From Halobacteriales archaeon SW_7_65_23 (GTDB lineage Archaea > Halobacteriota > Halobacteria > Halobacteriales > Haloarculaceae): a stretch of 43,267 nt of DNA. The DNA is taken from contig PXSQ01000004.1 in assembly GCA_003022725.1 (NCBI GenBank), forward strand, positions 1 to 43,267, written 5' to 3'. This document shows, piece after piece, positions 1 through 7,766 of this stretch. Numbering within the stretch: the first letter of the stretch is position 1; each line of letters begins with the position of its first letter. The notes under the pieces are model-generated. The model was not told the DNA's origin. It saw only the letters and a program-made list of their open reading frames with translations, and did not search any database. Both the position numbers and the translations under genes were made by a program.

Positions 1-80
1 TCATGCGTCGGGCTACGACAGTACACCACAAAACTCTTTACGACCGGTCTGACCACAGGAGAAGGTCAAAACCCGGATAT

Positions 81-118
81 TGACATCCTCCCCGCCCTGA
101 AGGACGGGGCTTGCGCTC
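81..118. mobile_element. Orphan hairpin end of an IS1341/IS605-type (TnpB) element
   Basis: The segment has the classic arrangement GACATCCTCCCCGCCCT, then GA, then AGGACGGGGCTT: an imperfect GC-rich stem (90-98 with 101-109, one mismatch). This is the subterminal hairpin typical of IS200/IS605-group elements that carry tnpB. No transposase reading frame lies to its right (nuo genes start at 352), and anything to its left is outside the window. I therefore call it a solo end or scar. Its orientation would place a tnpB on the minus strand to the right, where none exists. Confidence 0.6.
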
Positions 119-128
119 GAAATTCACG

Positions 129-171
129 TTACGTCCGACAGTATGAGTGAAAGAATTACAGCCACCAGTAT
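129..171. repeat. Repeat family X, copy 1
   Basis: This stretch starts with TTACGTCCGACAGTAT, which recurs exactly at 40329-40344 and in inverted form at 40235-40250. It continues into a part whose reverse complement (TGGTGGCTGTAATTCTTT plus ACTCA) matches 40357-40380 with one change. The remaining part of 1-351, up to nuoJ1, holds no convincing gene; short frames there lack haloarchaeal codon bias. I see a possible weak TATA-like stretch GTTTAAC near 286. Confidence 0.6.
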
Positions 172-351
172 CAAACACGGGGTACACCACCGCACGCAGA
201 GTACAGTGCCCATGAGAACGGGACACAACACACTCCCAGTACTGCAGCCTGGGTCGACCCGACGTGGCGGCGGACGCGAACCGCGTTTAACCCCCGTGGA
301 GCGACCGAAAAGGGAATCTTCAAAAGTCAGCCGGTGGCATTTCCGATAACG

Positions 352-615
352 ATGGTACTGGAGCAACTCGCGTTCGGGCTGTTTGCGTTTGTCACGATCG
401 CCAGCAGCCTGGGTGTCGTCCTCGTACGGGACGTCTGGCACGCGGCGCTGTTACTCGGGGTCGCGCTCTCGAGCGTGGCGATCCACTACGTGATGCTCAG
501 CGCCGAGTTCATCGCCGCCATGCAGGTGCTCGTCTACATCGGCGGCGTGCTGATCCTGATCACGTTCGGCGTGATGCTCACGCGGCGCGAGGAACCGGAG
601 GAGGTCGGTGCATGA
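352..615 (+). CDS. nuoJ1: NADH dehydrogenase-like complex subunit J1
   Basis: This is an 87-residue membrane subunit of the haloarchaeal complex-I-like enzyme, equivalent to the N-terminal half of bacterial NuoJ. Two to three hydrophobic helices are visible, with the conserved stretch EFIAAMQVLVYIGGVLILIT in the third, which is the NuoJ core. The frame is open from a GTG at 334, but MVLEQLAFG at 352 matches the family start. Its stop overlaps the nuoJ2 start. J is split into two genes here, as is usual in Halobacteria. What is unusual is the upstream side: nuoI should sit directly before it, but 350 bases of repeat-like DNA are found instead. Confidence 0.93.
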   Translation: MVLEQLAFGLFAFVTIASSLGVVLVRDVWHAALLLGVALSSVAIHYVMLSAEFIAAMQVLVYIGGVLILITFGVMLTRREEPEEVGA

Positions 616-947
616 CCTCGCGGCCACGCCTCATCGACCTGAACAGGAGCCTCGTCCCGGGGCTTATCGCGCTCGGCCTGTTTGCGATCATGGCCGTGAT
701 CTTCCTGACCGCGAACGACACCGGCCCGTTCGAGTCGGCGTTCGAAACGGAGGGCTTCCCGGATGCGAGCGTCATCTTCGGCATCGGTTACGCGCTGATC
801 GGCTCGGCGGGCGCGGCAGGTTCAAAGGCGCTCTACGGCGCGACGGAGAACTTCGTCGTCGCCCTCCTACTGTTGGGCGTCCTCCTCGACGCCGCCCTCG
901 ACGGCGCGCTGATGCTCGCGAAACGCGAGGAGGGAGGTGGGCGGTGA
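612..947 (+). CDS. nuoJ2: NADH dehydrogenase-like complex subunit J2
   Basis: The 111-residue product corresponds to the C-terminal half of NuoJ. A hydrophobic helix lies at about residues 14-33 and two more at about 52-100. A central GIGYALIGSAGAAGSKALYG segment precedes the last helix, which ends in MLAKREEGGGR. It overlaps nuoJ1 by four bases and nuoK by one base, so translation is probably coupled. It acts in the proton-translocating membrane arm. Confidence 0.88.
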   Translation: MTSRPRLIDLNRSLVPGLIALGLFAIMAVIFLTANDTGPFESAFETEGFPDASVIFGIGYALIGSAGAAGSKALYGATENFVVALLLLGVLLDAALDGALMLAKREEGGGR

Positions 948-1252
948 TGGCGGTCGCGATGGAGTTCTACCTGCTGTTGTCGGCGGCCGTCTTCTGTATC
1001 GGCCTGTTCGGCATCCTCGTGCGCTCGAACGCCCTCATGTTCCTGATGTCCGTCGAGCTGATGCTCAACGCCGCCAACATCAACCTGGTGGCGTTCTCGC
1101 TCGCCCACGGCAACCTGACGGGGCAGGTGTTCGCACTGTTTCTGATCGGCCTCGCGGCCGCCGAGGTGGCGGTCGGAATCGGGATCATCCTCGTGTTGAA
1201 CCGTAACTTCGACAACATCGACGTCACGGACGCAGTCTCGATGAGGTGGTAA
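947..1252 (+). CDS. nuoK: NADH dehydrogenase-like complex subunit K
   Basis: A 101-residue three-helix antiporter-like subunit of the membrane arm. Helix 2 contains the conserved glutamate in LMSVELMLNAANINLVAFS, and helix 3 contains the second conserved glutamate in AAAEVAVGIGIILVL; both are key proton-path residues of NuoK. The start at 947 overlaps the nuoJ2 stop (TGATG). An in-frame ATG at 959 is an alternative. The C-terminus DVTDAVSMRW resembles haloarchaeal NuoK ends. Confidence 0.95.
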   Translation: MAVAMEFYLLLSAAVFCIGLFGILVRSNALMFLMSVELMLNAANINLVAFSLAHGNLTGQVFALFLIGLAAAEVAVGIGIILVLNRNFDNIDVTDAVSMRW

Positions 1253-1253
1253 C

Positions 1254-3299
1254 ATGGTGGACGTGTTCAATCTCGCTCCGGCGATTGCGCTGTTCCCCCT
1301 GTTCGCGTTCGTCATCGCGCTGTTCCTCGGTTCGCGGATGCCGAAAGGTGGCGCGCTGGCCGGCATCGCCGCCACCGGCGGCTCGCTCGTGCTCTCGCTG
1401 TGGATGGTCGCCGAGCTCGCCGGCGGGAACGGCCCCTATCAGGAAGAATTGTACACCTTTATCGGCGGCGTCGAAGGGGAGGGTGTCACCCTCTCCTTCG
1501 GCCTGCTGATCGACCCGCTCTCGGCGCTGATGCTCGTCATCGTCTCGCTGATCTCCTTCCTCGTGCACGTGTTCTCGCTGGGCTACATGAACGACGAGAG
1601 CGAAACCGGCCTCCCGCGGTACTACGCCGGCCTCGGCCTGTTCACGTTTTCGATGCTCGCGTTCGTCTACAGCGACAACCTCCTGATGGCGTTCATGTTC
1701 TTCGAACTCGTCGGGCTGTGCTCGTACCTGCTGATCGGCTTCTGGTTCCGCGAGCGCGCCCCCGCCAGCGCCGCCAAGAAGGCGTTTCTCGTGACGCGCT
1801 TCGGGGACTACTTCTTCCTGATCGGCGTCGTCGCCATCTTCGCCACCTTCGGCACCACCGCTTTCGCCGGCGATGAGTCGTTCGTAACCGCTGCGGAGGC
1901 CGTCCTCGACGGCGAGGGTGAGATGAACACCTTCCTCGGCCTCGGCAACCAGGCCTGGATCACCGTCCTGGGCCTGCTGGTGCTGGGGGGCGTGATCGGC
2001 AAGTCCGCACAGTTCCCGCTGCACACCTGGCTGCCCGACGCGATGGAGGGTCCGACGCCCGTCTCGGCGCTGATCCACGCCGCGACGATGGTCGCGGCCG
2101 GCGTTTACCTGGTCGCACGGATCTACGGCTTCTACGCCCTCTCGCCGACCGCGCTGGGGATCATCGCACTGATCGGCGGCTTCACCGCCTTCGTTGCAGC
2201 GACGATGGCGCTCGTCAAGCAGGAACTCAAGCAGGTGCTCGCATACTCGACCATCTCGCAGTACGGCTACATGATGCTCGCGCTGGGCGGCGGGGGGTAC
2301 GTCGCGGGCGTGTTCCACCTGACGACCCACGCCGTGTTCAAGGCGCTTTTGTTCCTCGGCGCTGGCTCGGTGATCATCGCCATGCACCACAACGAGAACA
2401 TGTGGGACATGGGCGGGCTGAAATCGCGGATGCCCGTCACGTACTGGACGTTCCTCGCCGGCTCGCTGGCGCTTGCGGGCATCTTCCCGTTCGCCGGCTT
2501 CTGGTCGAAGGACGAGGTGCTGTACGAAACGCTGATCCACGGCCTCGGCGACAGCCCGCTGCTGCTGGTTGGGTTCGCGTTCGGCCTCCTGGCGGTCGTG
2601 CTGACGGCGTTGTACACGATCAGAATGGTGCTACTCACCTTCCACGGCGATCCGCGGACCGACGTCGCGGAGGACCCCGAGCCGGTGCGCTGGAACGTGA
2701 AGTTCCCGCTTGTGGTGCTTGGCGTCCTCGCCGTGGTCGCCGGCGCGCTCAACCTCGGGACGATCAAGGAGGTCATCGGCGAGGAGAACCTGTTCCTCCA
2801 CGAGTGGCTCGACGGCGCGACCCTCTCCGGCGACCTCGGCGAGGAAGGCGCGCTGTCCGTCCACCACTACGAGGAGGTGCTGGAGGTCCACGCCGGCTAC
2901 GGGGCGGCGGAGTTCCCGGCGCTGGCGAACGGCGCGATTGCGCTGGTACTCGCGCTGGTGGGCGTCGCCGCCGCGTGGTACCTCTACCGCGGCGCAGAGC
3001 CGGCCCCGCACATGGAGAAACTCGGCGGCGTCCGGCAGGTGCTCGTCCACAACTACTACCAGGACGAGTACCAGGTGTGGCTCGCCACCGGGCTGACGTA
3101 CCCGATCGCCCGCGTCGCCAACATGTTCGACCAGGGCGTCATCGACGGGCTGGTCGACGCCGTCGGCACGGCGAGCGTCGTCGCCGGCGAACGGTTCCGG
3201 AAGATCCAGACCGGCGTGGTGACGAACTACGCCGCCCTGCTGGCGCTCGGCCTGGTACTGCTCATACTGGTGTTCGGGCTCGCAGGGGGGTGGTTCTAG
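1254..3299 (+). CDS. nuoL: NADH dehydrogenase-like complex subunit L
   Basis: A 681-residue Mrp-antiporter-type subunit with about 14-16 membrane helices, the normal length for NuoL. Visible hallmarks are FFELVGLCSYLLIGFWF (helix 5 glutamate), GKSAQFPLHTWLPDAMEGPT near residue 248 (helix 7/8 lysine and proline break) and the HAATMVAAGVYL stretch. The C-terminal part after about residue 500 is a lateral-helix-type extension with charged loops. The start lies two bases after the nuoK stop; its stop TAG is directly followed by the nuoM ATG. It pumps protons within the Nuo membrane arm. Confidence 0.97.
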   Translation: MVDVFNLAPAIALFPLFAFVIALFLGSRMPKGGALAGIAATGGSLVLSLWMVAELAGGNGPYQEELYTFIGGVEGEGVTLSFGLLIDPLSALMLVIVSLISFLVHVFSLGYMNDESETGLPRYYAGLGLFTFSMLAFVYSDNLLMAFMFFELVGLCSYLLIGFWFRERAPASAAKKAFLVTRFGDYFFLIGVVAIFATFGTTAFAGDESFVTAAEAVLDGEGEMNTFLGLGNQAWITVLGLLVLGGVIGKSAQFPLHTWLPDAMEGPTPVSALIHAATMVAAGVYLVARIYGFYALSPTALGIIALIGGFTAFVAATMALVKQELKQVLAYSTISQYGYMMLALGGGGYVAGVFHLTTHAVFKALLFLGAGSVIIAMHHNENMWDMGGLKSRMPVTYWTFLAGSLALAGIFPFAGFWSKDEVLYETLIHGLGDSPLLLVGFAFGLLAVVLTALYTIRMVLLTFHGDPRTDVAEDPEPVRWNVKFPLVVLGVLAVVAGALNLGTIKEVIGEENLFLHEWLDGATLSGDLGEEGALSVHHYEEVLEVHAGYGAAEFPALANGAIALVLALVGVAAAWYLYRGAEPAPHMEKLGGVRQVLVHNYYQDEYQVWLATGLTYPIARVANMFDQGVIDGLVDAVGTASVVAGERFRKIQTGVVTNYAALLALGLVLLILVFGLAGGWF

Positions 3300-4868
3300 A
3301 TGCTGATCGAGTTCCTGCTCGGCATCACGCTCGCCTCGGCGCTGCTCGTGTTCATGGCACCCGACAGGATCGCGGGCAAGCTGGCGGCACTGTTGAGCCT
3401 GCTGCCGCTGGGCACGGCAGGAGTCATGTGGCTCGGGTTCGACGCCTCGGGCAACGCACTCCGCGGCGGCGAGATCGCCTTCGAGAGCCGCTTCGAGTGG
3501 TTCGACCTCGGGAGCTACGCGCTGCAGTGGCACGTCGGCGTCGACGGCGTGAGTTTCCCGCTCGTGGCGCTAACGACGGTGCTGACGACGCTTGCGATCG
3601 TCTCCTCGTGGACGCCGATCGACGAGCGCCAGTCGCAGTTCTACGGGCTCATGCTCATCGTGGAAGTGGCGCTGCTCGGCGTGTTCGTCGGGCTGGACTT
3701 TTTCCTGTGGTTCGTCTTCTGGGAGGCCGTCCTGATCCCGATGTACTTCCTGATCGCGATCTGGGGCGGGCCGCGCCGTGAGTACGCGGCGATGAAGTTC
3801 ATCATCTACACCAACCTGGCGTCGCTGCTGATGTTCGTCGGTGTGTTCCTGCTCGTGTTCGGGCTCGGGGACTCGCTGACGACGCTCAGCCTGGTCGACA
3901 TCTCGGCCGGGATCCAGAACGGGCAGCTGGGCGAGCTGGCCGGGTTCGACCCGGCGGTGATCGAGGTCGCGGCGTTCGTCCTGCTGTTCCTCGGATTCGC
4001 CGTGAAGGTGCCGGTCGTTCCGTTCCACACCTGGCTGCCCGACGCCCACGTCGAGGCGCCCTCGCCGGTGTCGGTGATCCTGGCGGGCGTGCTGCTGAAG
4101 ATGGGGACGTACGCGCTGTTGCGCTTCAACTTCACGATGCTAAACGACGTGCTGGACGCGGGCTGGAACGCGGAGATCCTGATGTCCATCGGGCTCGTCA
4201 GCGTCATCTACGGCGCGATGCTGGCACTGGCCCAGCGAGACCTCAAGCGGATCGTCGCCTACTCGTCGATCTCCTCGATGGGGTACGTGATCATCGGTCT
4301 GACCGCGCTGACGCCCCACGGGATGGGCGGCGCGACGTTCCAGATGGTGAGCCACGGGCTGATCTCCGGGCTGATGTTCATGGGCGTCGGCGTGTTCTAC
4401 AACGCGACCCACACCCGGATGGTCGGTGACATGTCCGGGCTGGCCGACCGGATGCCCTGGACGGCCGGCATCTTCGTCGCCGGCGCGTTCGGCTACATGG
4501 GGCTGCCGCTGATGAGCGGGTTCGCCGGCGAGGTGCTGGTGTTCATCGGCTCGTTCAACACGGCGACCGTCGACGGCGCGCCGATCTTCACCGCGCTGGC
4601 GATGTTCGGCATCGTGATCGTCGCGGGCTACCTGCTATGGGCGATGCAGCGCAGCCTGTTCGGACCGTTCGAACTCGAAACCGACTACGAGATCGGCCGC
4701 GCGCCGCTGCACGACCTGGCCTCGCTGGCGGTACTGCTCGGGCTGGTGATCCTGCTGGGCGTCAACCCGGACCTGATCTACGGCGCGATCCAGGACGCGG
4801 TCCAGCCGATCGTCCAGTCCGGTGTGGCCGGTGACGCCGCCAGCGCGTTCCTGGGAGGTGGACACTGA
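3300..4868 (+). CDS. nuoM: NADH dehydrogenase-like complex subunit M
   Basis: A 522-residue antiporter-like membrane subunit, close to the usual length of NuoM. Family hallmarks are FVFWEAVLIPMYFLIAIWGG (helix 5 glutamate) and KVPVVPFHTWLPDAHVEAPS, followed by a helix with LAGVLLKMGTYALL. The next conserved lysine region is LAQRDLKRIVAYSSISSMGY. The gene starts immediately after the nuoL stop and overlaps nuoN by one base (TGATG), which fits a single transcript. Confidence 0.97.
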   Translation: MLIEFLLGITLASALLVFMAPDRIAGKLAALLSLLPLGTAGVMWLGFDASGNALRGGEIAFESRFEWFDLGSYALQWHVGVDGVSFPLVALTTVLTTLAIVSSWTPIDERQSQFYGLMLIVEVALLGVFVGLDFFLWFVFWEAVLIPMYFLIAIWGGPRREYAAMKFIIYTNLASLLMFVGVFLLVFGLGDSLTTLSLVDISAGIQNGQLGELAGFDPAVIEVAAFVLLFLGFAVKVPVVPFHTWLPDAHVEAPSPVSVILAGVLLKMGTYALLRFNFTMLNDVLDAGWNAEILMSIGLVSVIYGAMLALAQRDLKRIVAYSSISSMGYVIIGLTALTPHGMGGATFQMVSHGLISGLMFMGVGVFYNATHTRMVGDMSGLADRMPWTAGIFVAGAFGYMGLPLMSGFAGEVLVFIGSFNTATVDGAPIFTALAMFGIVIVAGYLLWAMQRSLFGPFELETDYEIGRAPLHDLASLAVLLGLVILLGVNPDLIYGAIQDAVQPIVQSGVAGDAASAFLGGGH

Positions 4869-6382
4869 TGGCGACAATCGCGACGCTCCCTGAGTGGGCG
4901 GCGCTGGCGCCGGCGCTGACGTTCGCGGCTGCGGCGTTCCTGCTGCTGTTGGCTGACGCCGTCTCACCCGAGGAGGGCAACCCCGTCGCGCTGGCCGGAA
5001 TCTCGCTTTCGGGCGCGCTGGTCTCGCTGGGCTTTACCGTCTGGTACGTCGTCGAGGGCACCGGCCAGCCCAGGGAGGGCGACCCGAGCGACGCGGGCGC
5101 GATCGAGCTGTTCGACGCTACCCTCGTCGTCGACGGGATGTCGCTGTTCTTCTCGGCGATCATCGCCAGCGTCGTGGTGCTGGTGGTGCTCGCGAGCTAC
5201 GACTACCTCCAGGACCACCCCTACCAGGCGGAGTACTACTCGCTGGTTCTGCTCGCGGCCACCGGCATGACGATGGTGACGGCCGCCAACAGCTTCGTCA
5301 CCGCGTTCATCGCGATCGAACTCGTCTCCTTGCCATCGTACGCGCTCGTGTCGTCGCTCAAGCACAACCGCGGCAGCGTCGAAGCGGGGCTGAAGTACTT
5401 CCTGATCGGCGCGCTCTCCTCGGCAATCTTCGCCTACGGTATCTCGCTGGTGTACGTCACGACCGGTTCGCTGCAGTTCGACGCCGTCACCTCCGTCGTC
5501 GAGGGCGGCGAACTCGGCGGGATCTTCGGCCTCGGCGTGCTGATGATCCTCGGCGGGATCGCGTTCAAGATCGCCGCAGTACCGTTTCACTTCTGGGCGC
5601 CCGAGGCGTACGAGGGAGCGCCGGCGCCGATCTCGGCGTTCATCTCCTCGGCGTCGAAGGCCGCGGGGTTCGTCCTCGCGTTCCGGGTGTTCGTCGACGT
5701 GTTCACCTGGGAGTTCGTCGAGCCGACGATCGACTGGGTGGTCGCGATCCAGATCCTGGCGATCGTCACGATGACGGTCGCGAACTTCGCGGCGCTGAAA
5801 CAGGAGAAGGTCAAGCGGATGCTGGCGTACTCTTCGGTGGGCCACGCCGGTTACGTCCTGATCGCGCTGGCGGGGCTGACGGCCGGCGCCGACCACGCGT
5901 TCGTGCTGGGGTCGGGGATGGCACACCTCCTCGTGTACGGGTTCATGAACACCGGCGCGTTCCTGTACGTCGCGCTGGCGGAGTACTGGGGCGTTGGCCG
6001 CCGGATTGAGGACTACAACGGCCTCGGCGCACAGGCGCCGTTCGCCAGTGCTACGATGACCGTCTTCCTGTTCTCACTGGCGGGCCTGCCGATCGGCGGC
6101 GGCTTCGTCTCGAAGTACTACCTGTTGCTCGCCTCCATCGAGGGCGAGGTGGCGCTGCTCGCCATCGCACTGATCGTCAACAGCGTCGTCTCGCTGTTCT
6201 ACTACACCCGCGTCCTCTGGGCGATCTGGGCAGAGAACCCCGCGGCCGACCTCGAAATCGAGCAGTACCCCACCGGGCTGTACGCAGCGCTCGCGCTCGC
6301 GGCGCTGGCGACGGTGCTGCTGCTGCCCGCGTTCGGCCCAGTCGTCGACCTGGCCAACACTGCTGCCGAGATGCTGGTCTGA
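4868..6382 (+). CDS. nuoN: NADH dehydrogenase-like complex subunit N
   Basis: A 504-residue third antiporter-like subunit. It has FIAIELVSLPSYALVSSLKH (helix glutamate), FKIAAVPFHFWAPEAYEGAP and the LKQEKVKRMLAYSSVGHAGY lysine region, all typical of NuoN. It is the last gene of the nuo run. No nuoE, F or G is seen, in line with haloarchaeal complexes that lack the NADH-oxidising module and take electrons from another donor. Confidence 0.97.
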   Translation: MATIATLPEWAALAPALTFAAAAFLLLLADAVSPEEGNPVALAGISLSGALVSLGFTVWYVVEGTGQPREGDPSDAGAIELFDATLVVDGMSLFFSAIIASVVVLVVLASYDYLQDHPYQAEYYSLVLLAATGMTMVTAANSFVTAFIAIELVSLPSYALVSSLKHNRGSVEAGLKYFLIGALSSAIFAYGISLVYVTTGSLQFDAVTSVVEGGELGGIFGLGVLMILGGIAFKIAAVPFHFWAPEAYEGAPAPISAFISSASKAAGFVLAFRVFVDVFTWEFVEPTIDWVVAIQILAIVTMTVANFAALKQEKVKRMLAYSSVGHAGYVLIALAGLTAGADHAFVLGSGMAHLLVYGFMNTGAFLYVALAEYWGVGRRIEDYNGLGAQAPFASATMTVFLFSLAGLPIGGGFVSKYYLLLASIEGEVALLAIALIVNSVVSLFYYTRVLWAIWAENPAADLEIEQYPTGLYAALALAALATVLLLPAFGPVVDLANTAAEMLV

Positions 6383-6529
6383 AACCGCGCTTTTCCGCCA
6401 CTTCCCTACCCTGGTTCTGGCATTCCGGCTTTCTGTTGGTTTCCGGCTGACGACACAACCACCGAGTAGCTACTGTCGGCACAAGCATCGGATTGCTGCC
6501 GGCGACACTAGCACCGTCCCTGGCGGACT

Positions 6530-6630
6530 GAAAGGGCGAGGCGCGGTCGATCCCTCCCGGCCGCAGTAAGCACCGCAACGGAGTGAGGAGCGCAGCAAGG
6601 CCCGGAGGGTCGAGCGCGGCGAGGGCTTTC
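6530..6630. repeat. Long imperfect palindromic element between nuoN and mvaD
   Basis: The 337-base gap 6383-6719 holds no gene. Its centre is bounded by GAAAG (6530) and CTTTC (6626) and contains a long stem: bases 6541-6562 pair, with few mismatches, with 6599-6618. The loop (about 6563-6598) contains the short GCACCGC and GAGGAGCGC words. I have an impression of similar GAAAGGGCGAGG to GAGGGCTTTC elements in other haloarchaeal intergenic DNA, but cannot verify it here. It could be a structured RNA, a bidirectional terminator or a repeat. Confidence 0.5.
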
Positions 6631-6719
6631 GAAATCAAGAACGCGACGGTCCTCTCGACGGCCGAGAACGCAAATAACGCTTCAAAACAGCCAAGTGGGC
6701 CGGGGGAAACCTACCCGGT

Positions 6720-7700
6720 ATGAAAGCGACGGCGACGGCCCACCCCATCCAGGGACTGGTCAAGTACCACGGGATGCGCAACGAGGAGCTCCGGATGCCG
6801 TACCACGACTCGATCAGCGTCTGCACTGCACCGAGCCACACGAAGACCACTGTCGAGTTCGACCCGGACCGCGACGCCGACCGCTACGTCGTCGACGGCG
6901 AGGTCGTCGACGGCCGTGGGGCCGAGCGGATCCGGACCGTCGTCGACCACGTCCGGGACCTCGCTGGGATCGACCACCGCGCGCGCCTGGAATCGGAGAA
7001 CTCCTTCCCGACGAACATCGGTTTTGGCTCCTCGGCGTCAGGCTTTGCCGCCGCTGCCGTCGCGCTCGCCGACGCAGCGGGGATGGATCGCACCCACCCT
7101 GAGCTATCGACGATCGCACGGCGCGGCTCCGCCTCGGCGGCGCGGGCCGTTACCGGCGGCTACTCGCACCTCCACACCGGCCTCAACGACTACGACTGTC
7201 GCTCGGAGCGCATCGACGTCGCCGACGAACTCGAATCGGACCTCCGGATCGTCGCCGGGATGGTCCCAAGCTACAAGGAGACGGACGACGCCCACAGCGA
7301 AGCCGCCGAGAGCCACATGTTCGACGCGCGGATGGCGCACATCCACGGCCAGATCGCCGACGTGCGGGACGCGCTGCGGGCCGGCCAGTTCGACCGCACC
7401 TTCGAGACCGCCGAGCACGATTCGCTGTCGCTGGCTGCGACGACGATGACCGGACCCTCGGGCTGGGTGTACTGGCAGCCCCGGACGATCGAGATCTTCA
7501 ACGCCGTCCGCGAACTTCGGAGCGAAGGGGACATCCCTGTTTACTTCTCGGTCGACACCGGCGCGAGCGTCTACGTCAACACCACCGCCGAGTACGTCGA
7601 CCGCGTGGAAGCGGCCGTCGCCGACTGTGGCGTCGATACCCGCGTCTGGGAGGTTGGCGGCCCCGCGCGGGTCCTCGACGGAGGCGAGGCGCTGTTCTGA
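6720..7700 (+). CDS. mvaD: Phosphomevalonate decarboxylase (MvaD, GHMP family)
   Basis: A 326-residue GHMP-fold enzyme. It carries the phosphate-binding loop ENSFPTNIGFGSSASGFAA near residues 93-111, matching the diphosphomevalonate decarboxylase signature, and SVDTGASVYV near 280-290, where the family has its catalytic aspartate region (DAGPN in eukaryotes). Haloarchaeal members of this family (Haloferax) were shown to act on mevalonate 5-phosphate and give isopentenyl phosphate in the alternative mevalonate pathway, so I prefer that role over diphosphomevalonate. The product feeds the isoprenoid lipids and the carotenoids encoded at 17018-19893. A possible TATA-like AAATAAC lies near 6671-6677. 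Confidence 0.9.
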   Translation: MKATATAHPIQGLVKYHGMRNEELRMPYHDSISVCTAPSHTKTTVEFDPDRDADRYVVDGEVVDGRGAERIRTVVDHVRDLAGIDHRARLESENSFPTNIGFGSSASGFAAAAVALADAAGMDRTHPELSTIARRGSASAARAVTGGYSHLHTGLNDYDCRSERIDVADELESDLRIVAGMVPSYKETDDAHSEAAESHMFDARMAHIHGQIADVRDALRAGQFDRTFETAEHDSLSLAATTMTGPSGWVYWQPRTIEIFNAVRELRSEGDIPVYFSVDTGASVYVNTTAEYVDRVEAAVADCGVDTRVWEVGGPARVLDGGEALF

Positions 7701-7766
7701 GGGCGCGAGCCCCGCTCGTGTGACGACGACCACAACCCCCATGCCCGTCGCACACGGAGCGAGCAC

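Noticed and set aside
608-1252. Single long frame covering nuoJ2 and nuoK
   Set aside because: Only its last 101 residues are NuoK; the front is nuoJ2 read out of frame.
1224-2540. Minus-strand frame of 438 residues opposite nuoL
   Set aside because: Antisense to a clear membrane protein gene; Glu/Arg/His-rich shadow composition.
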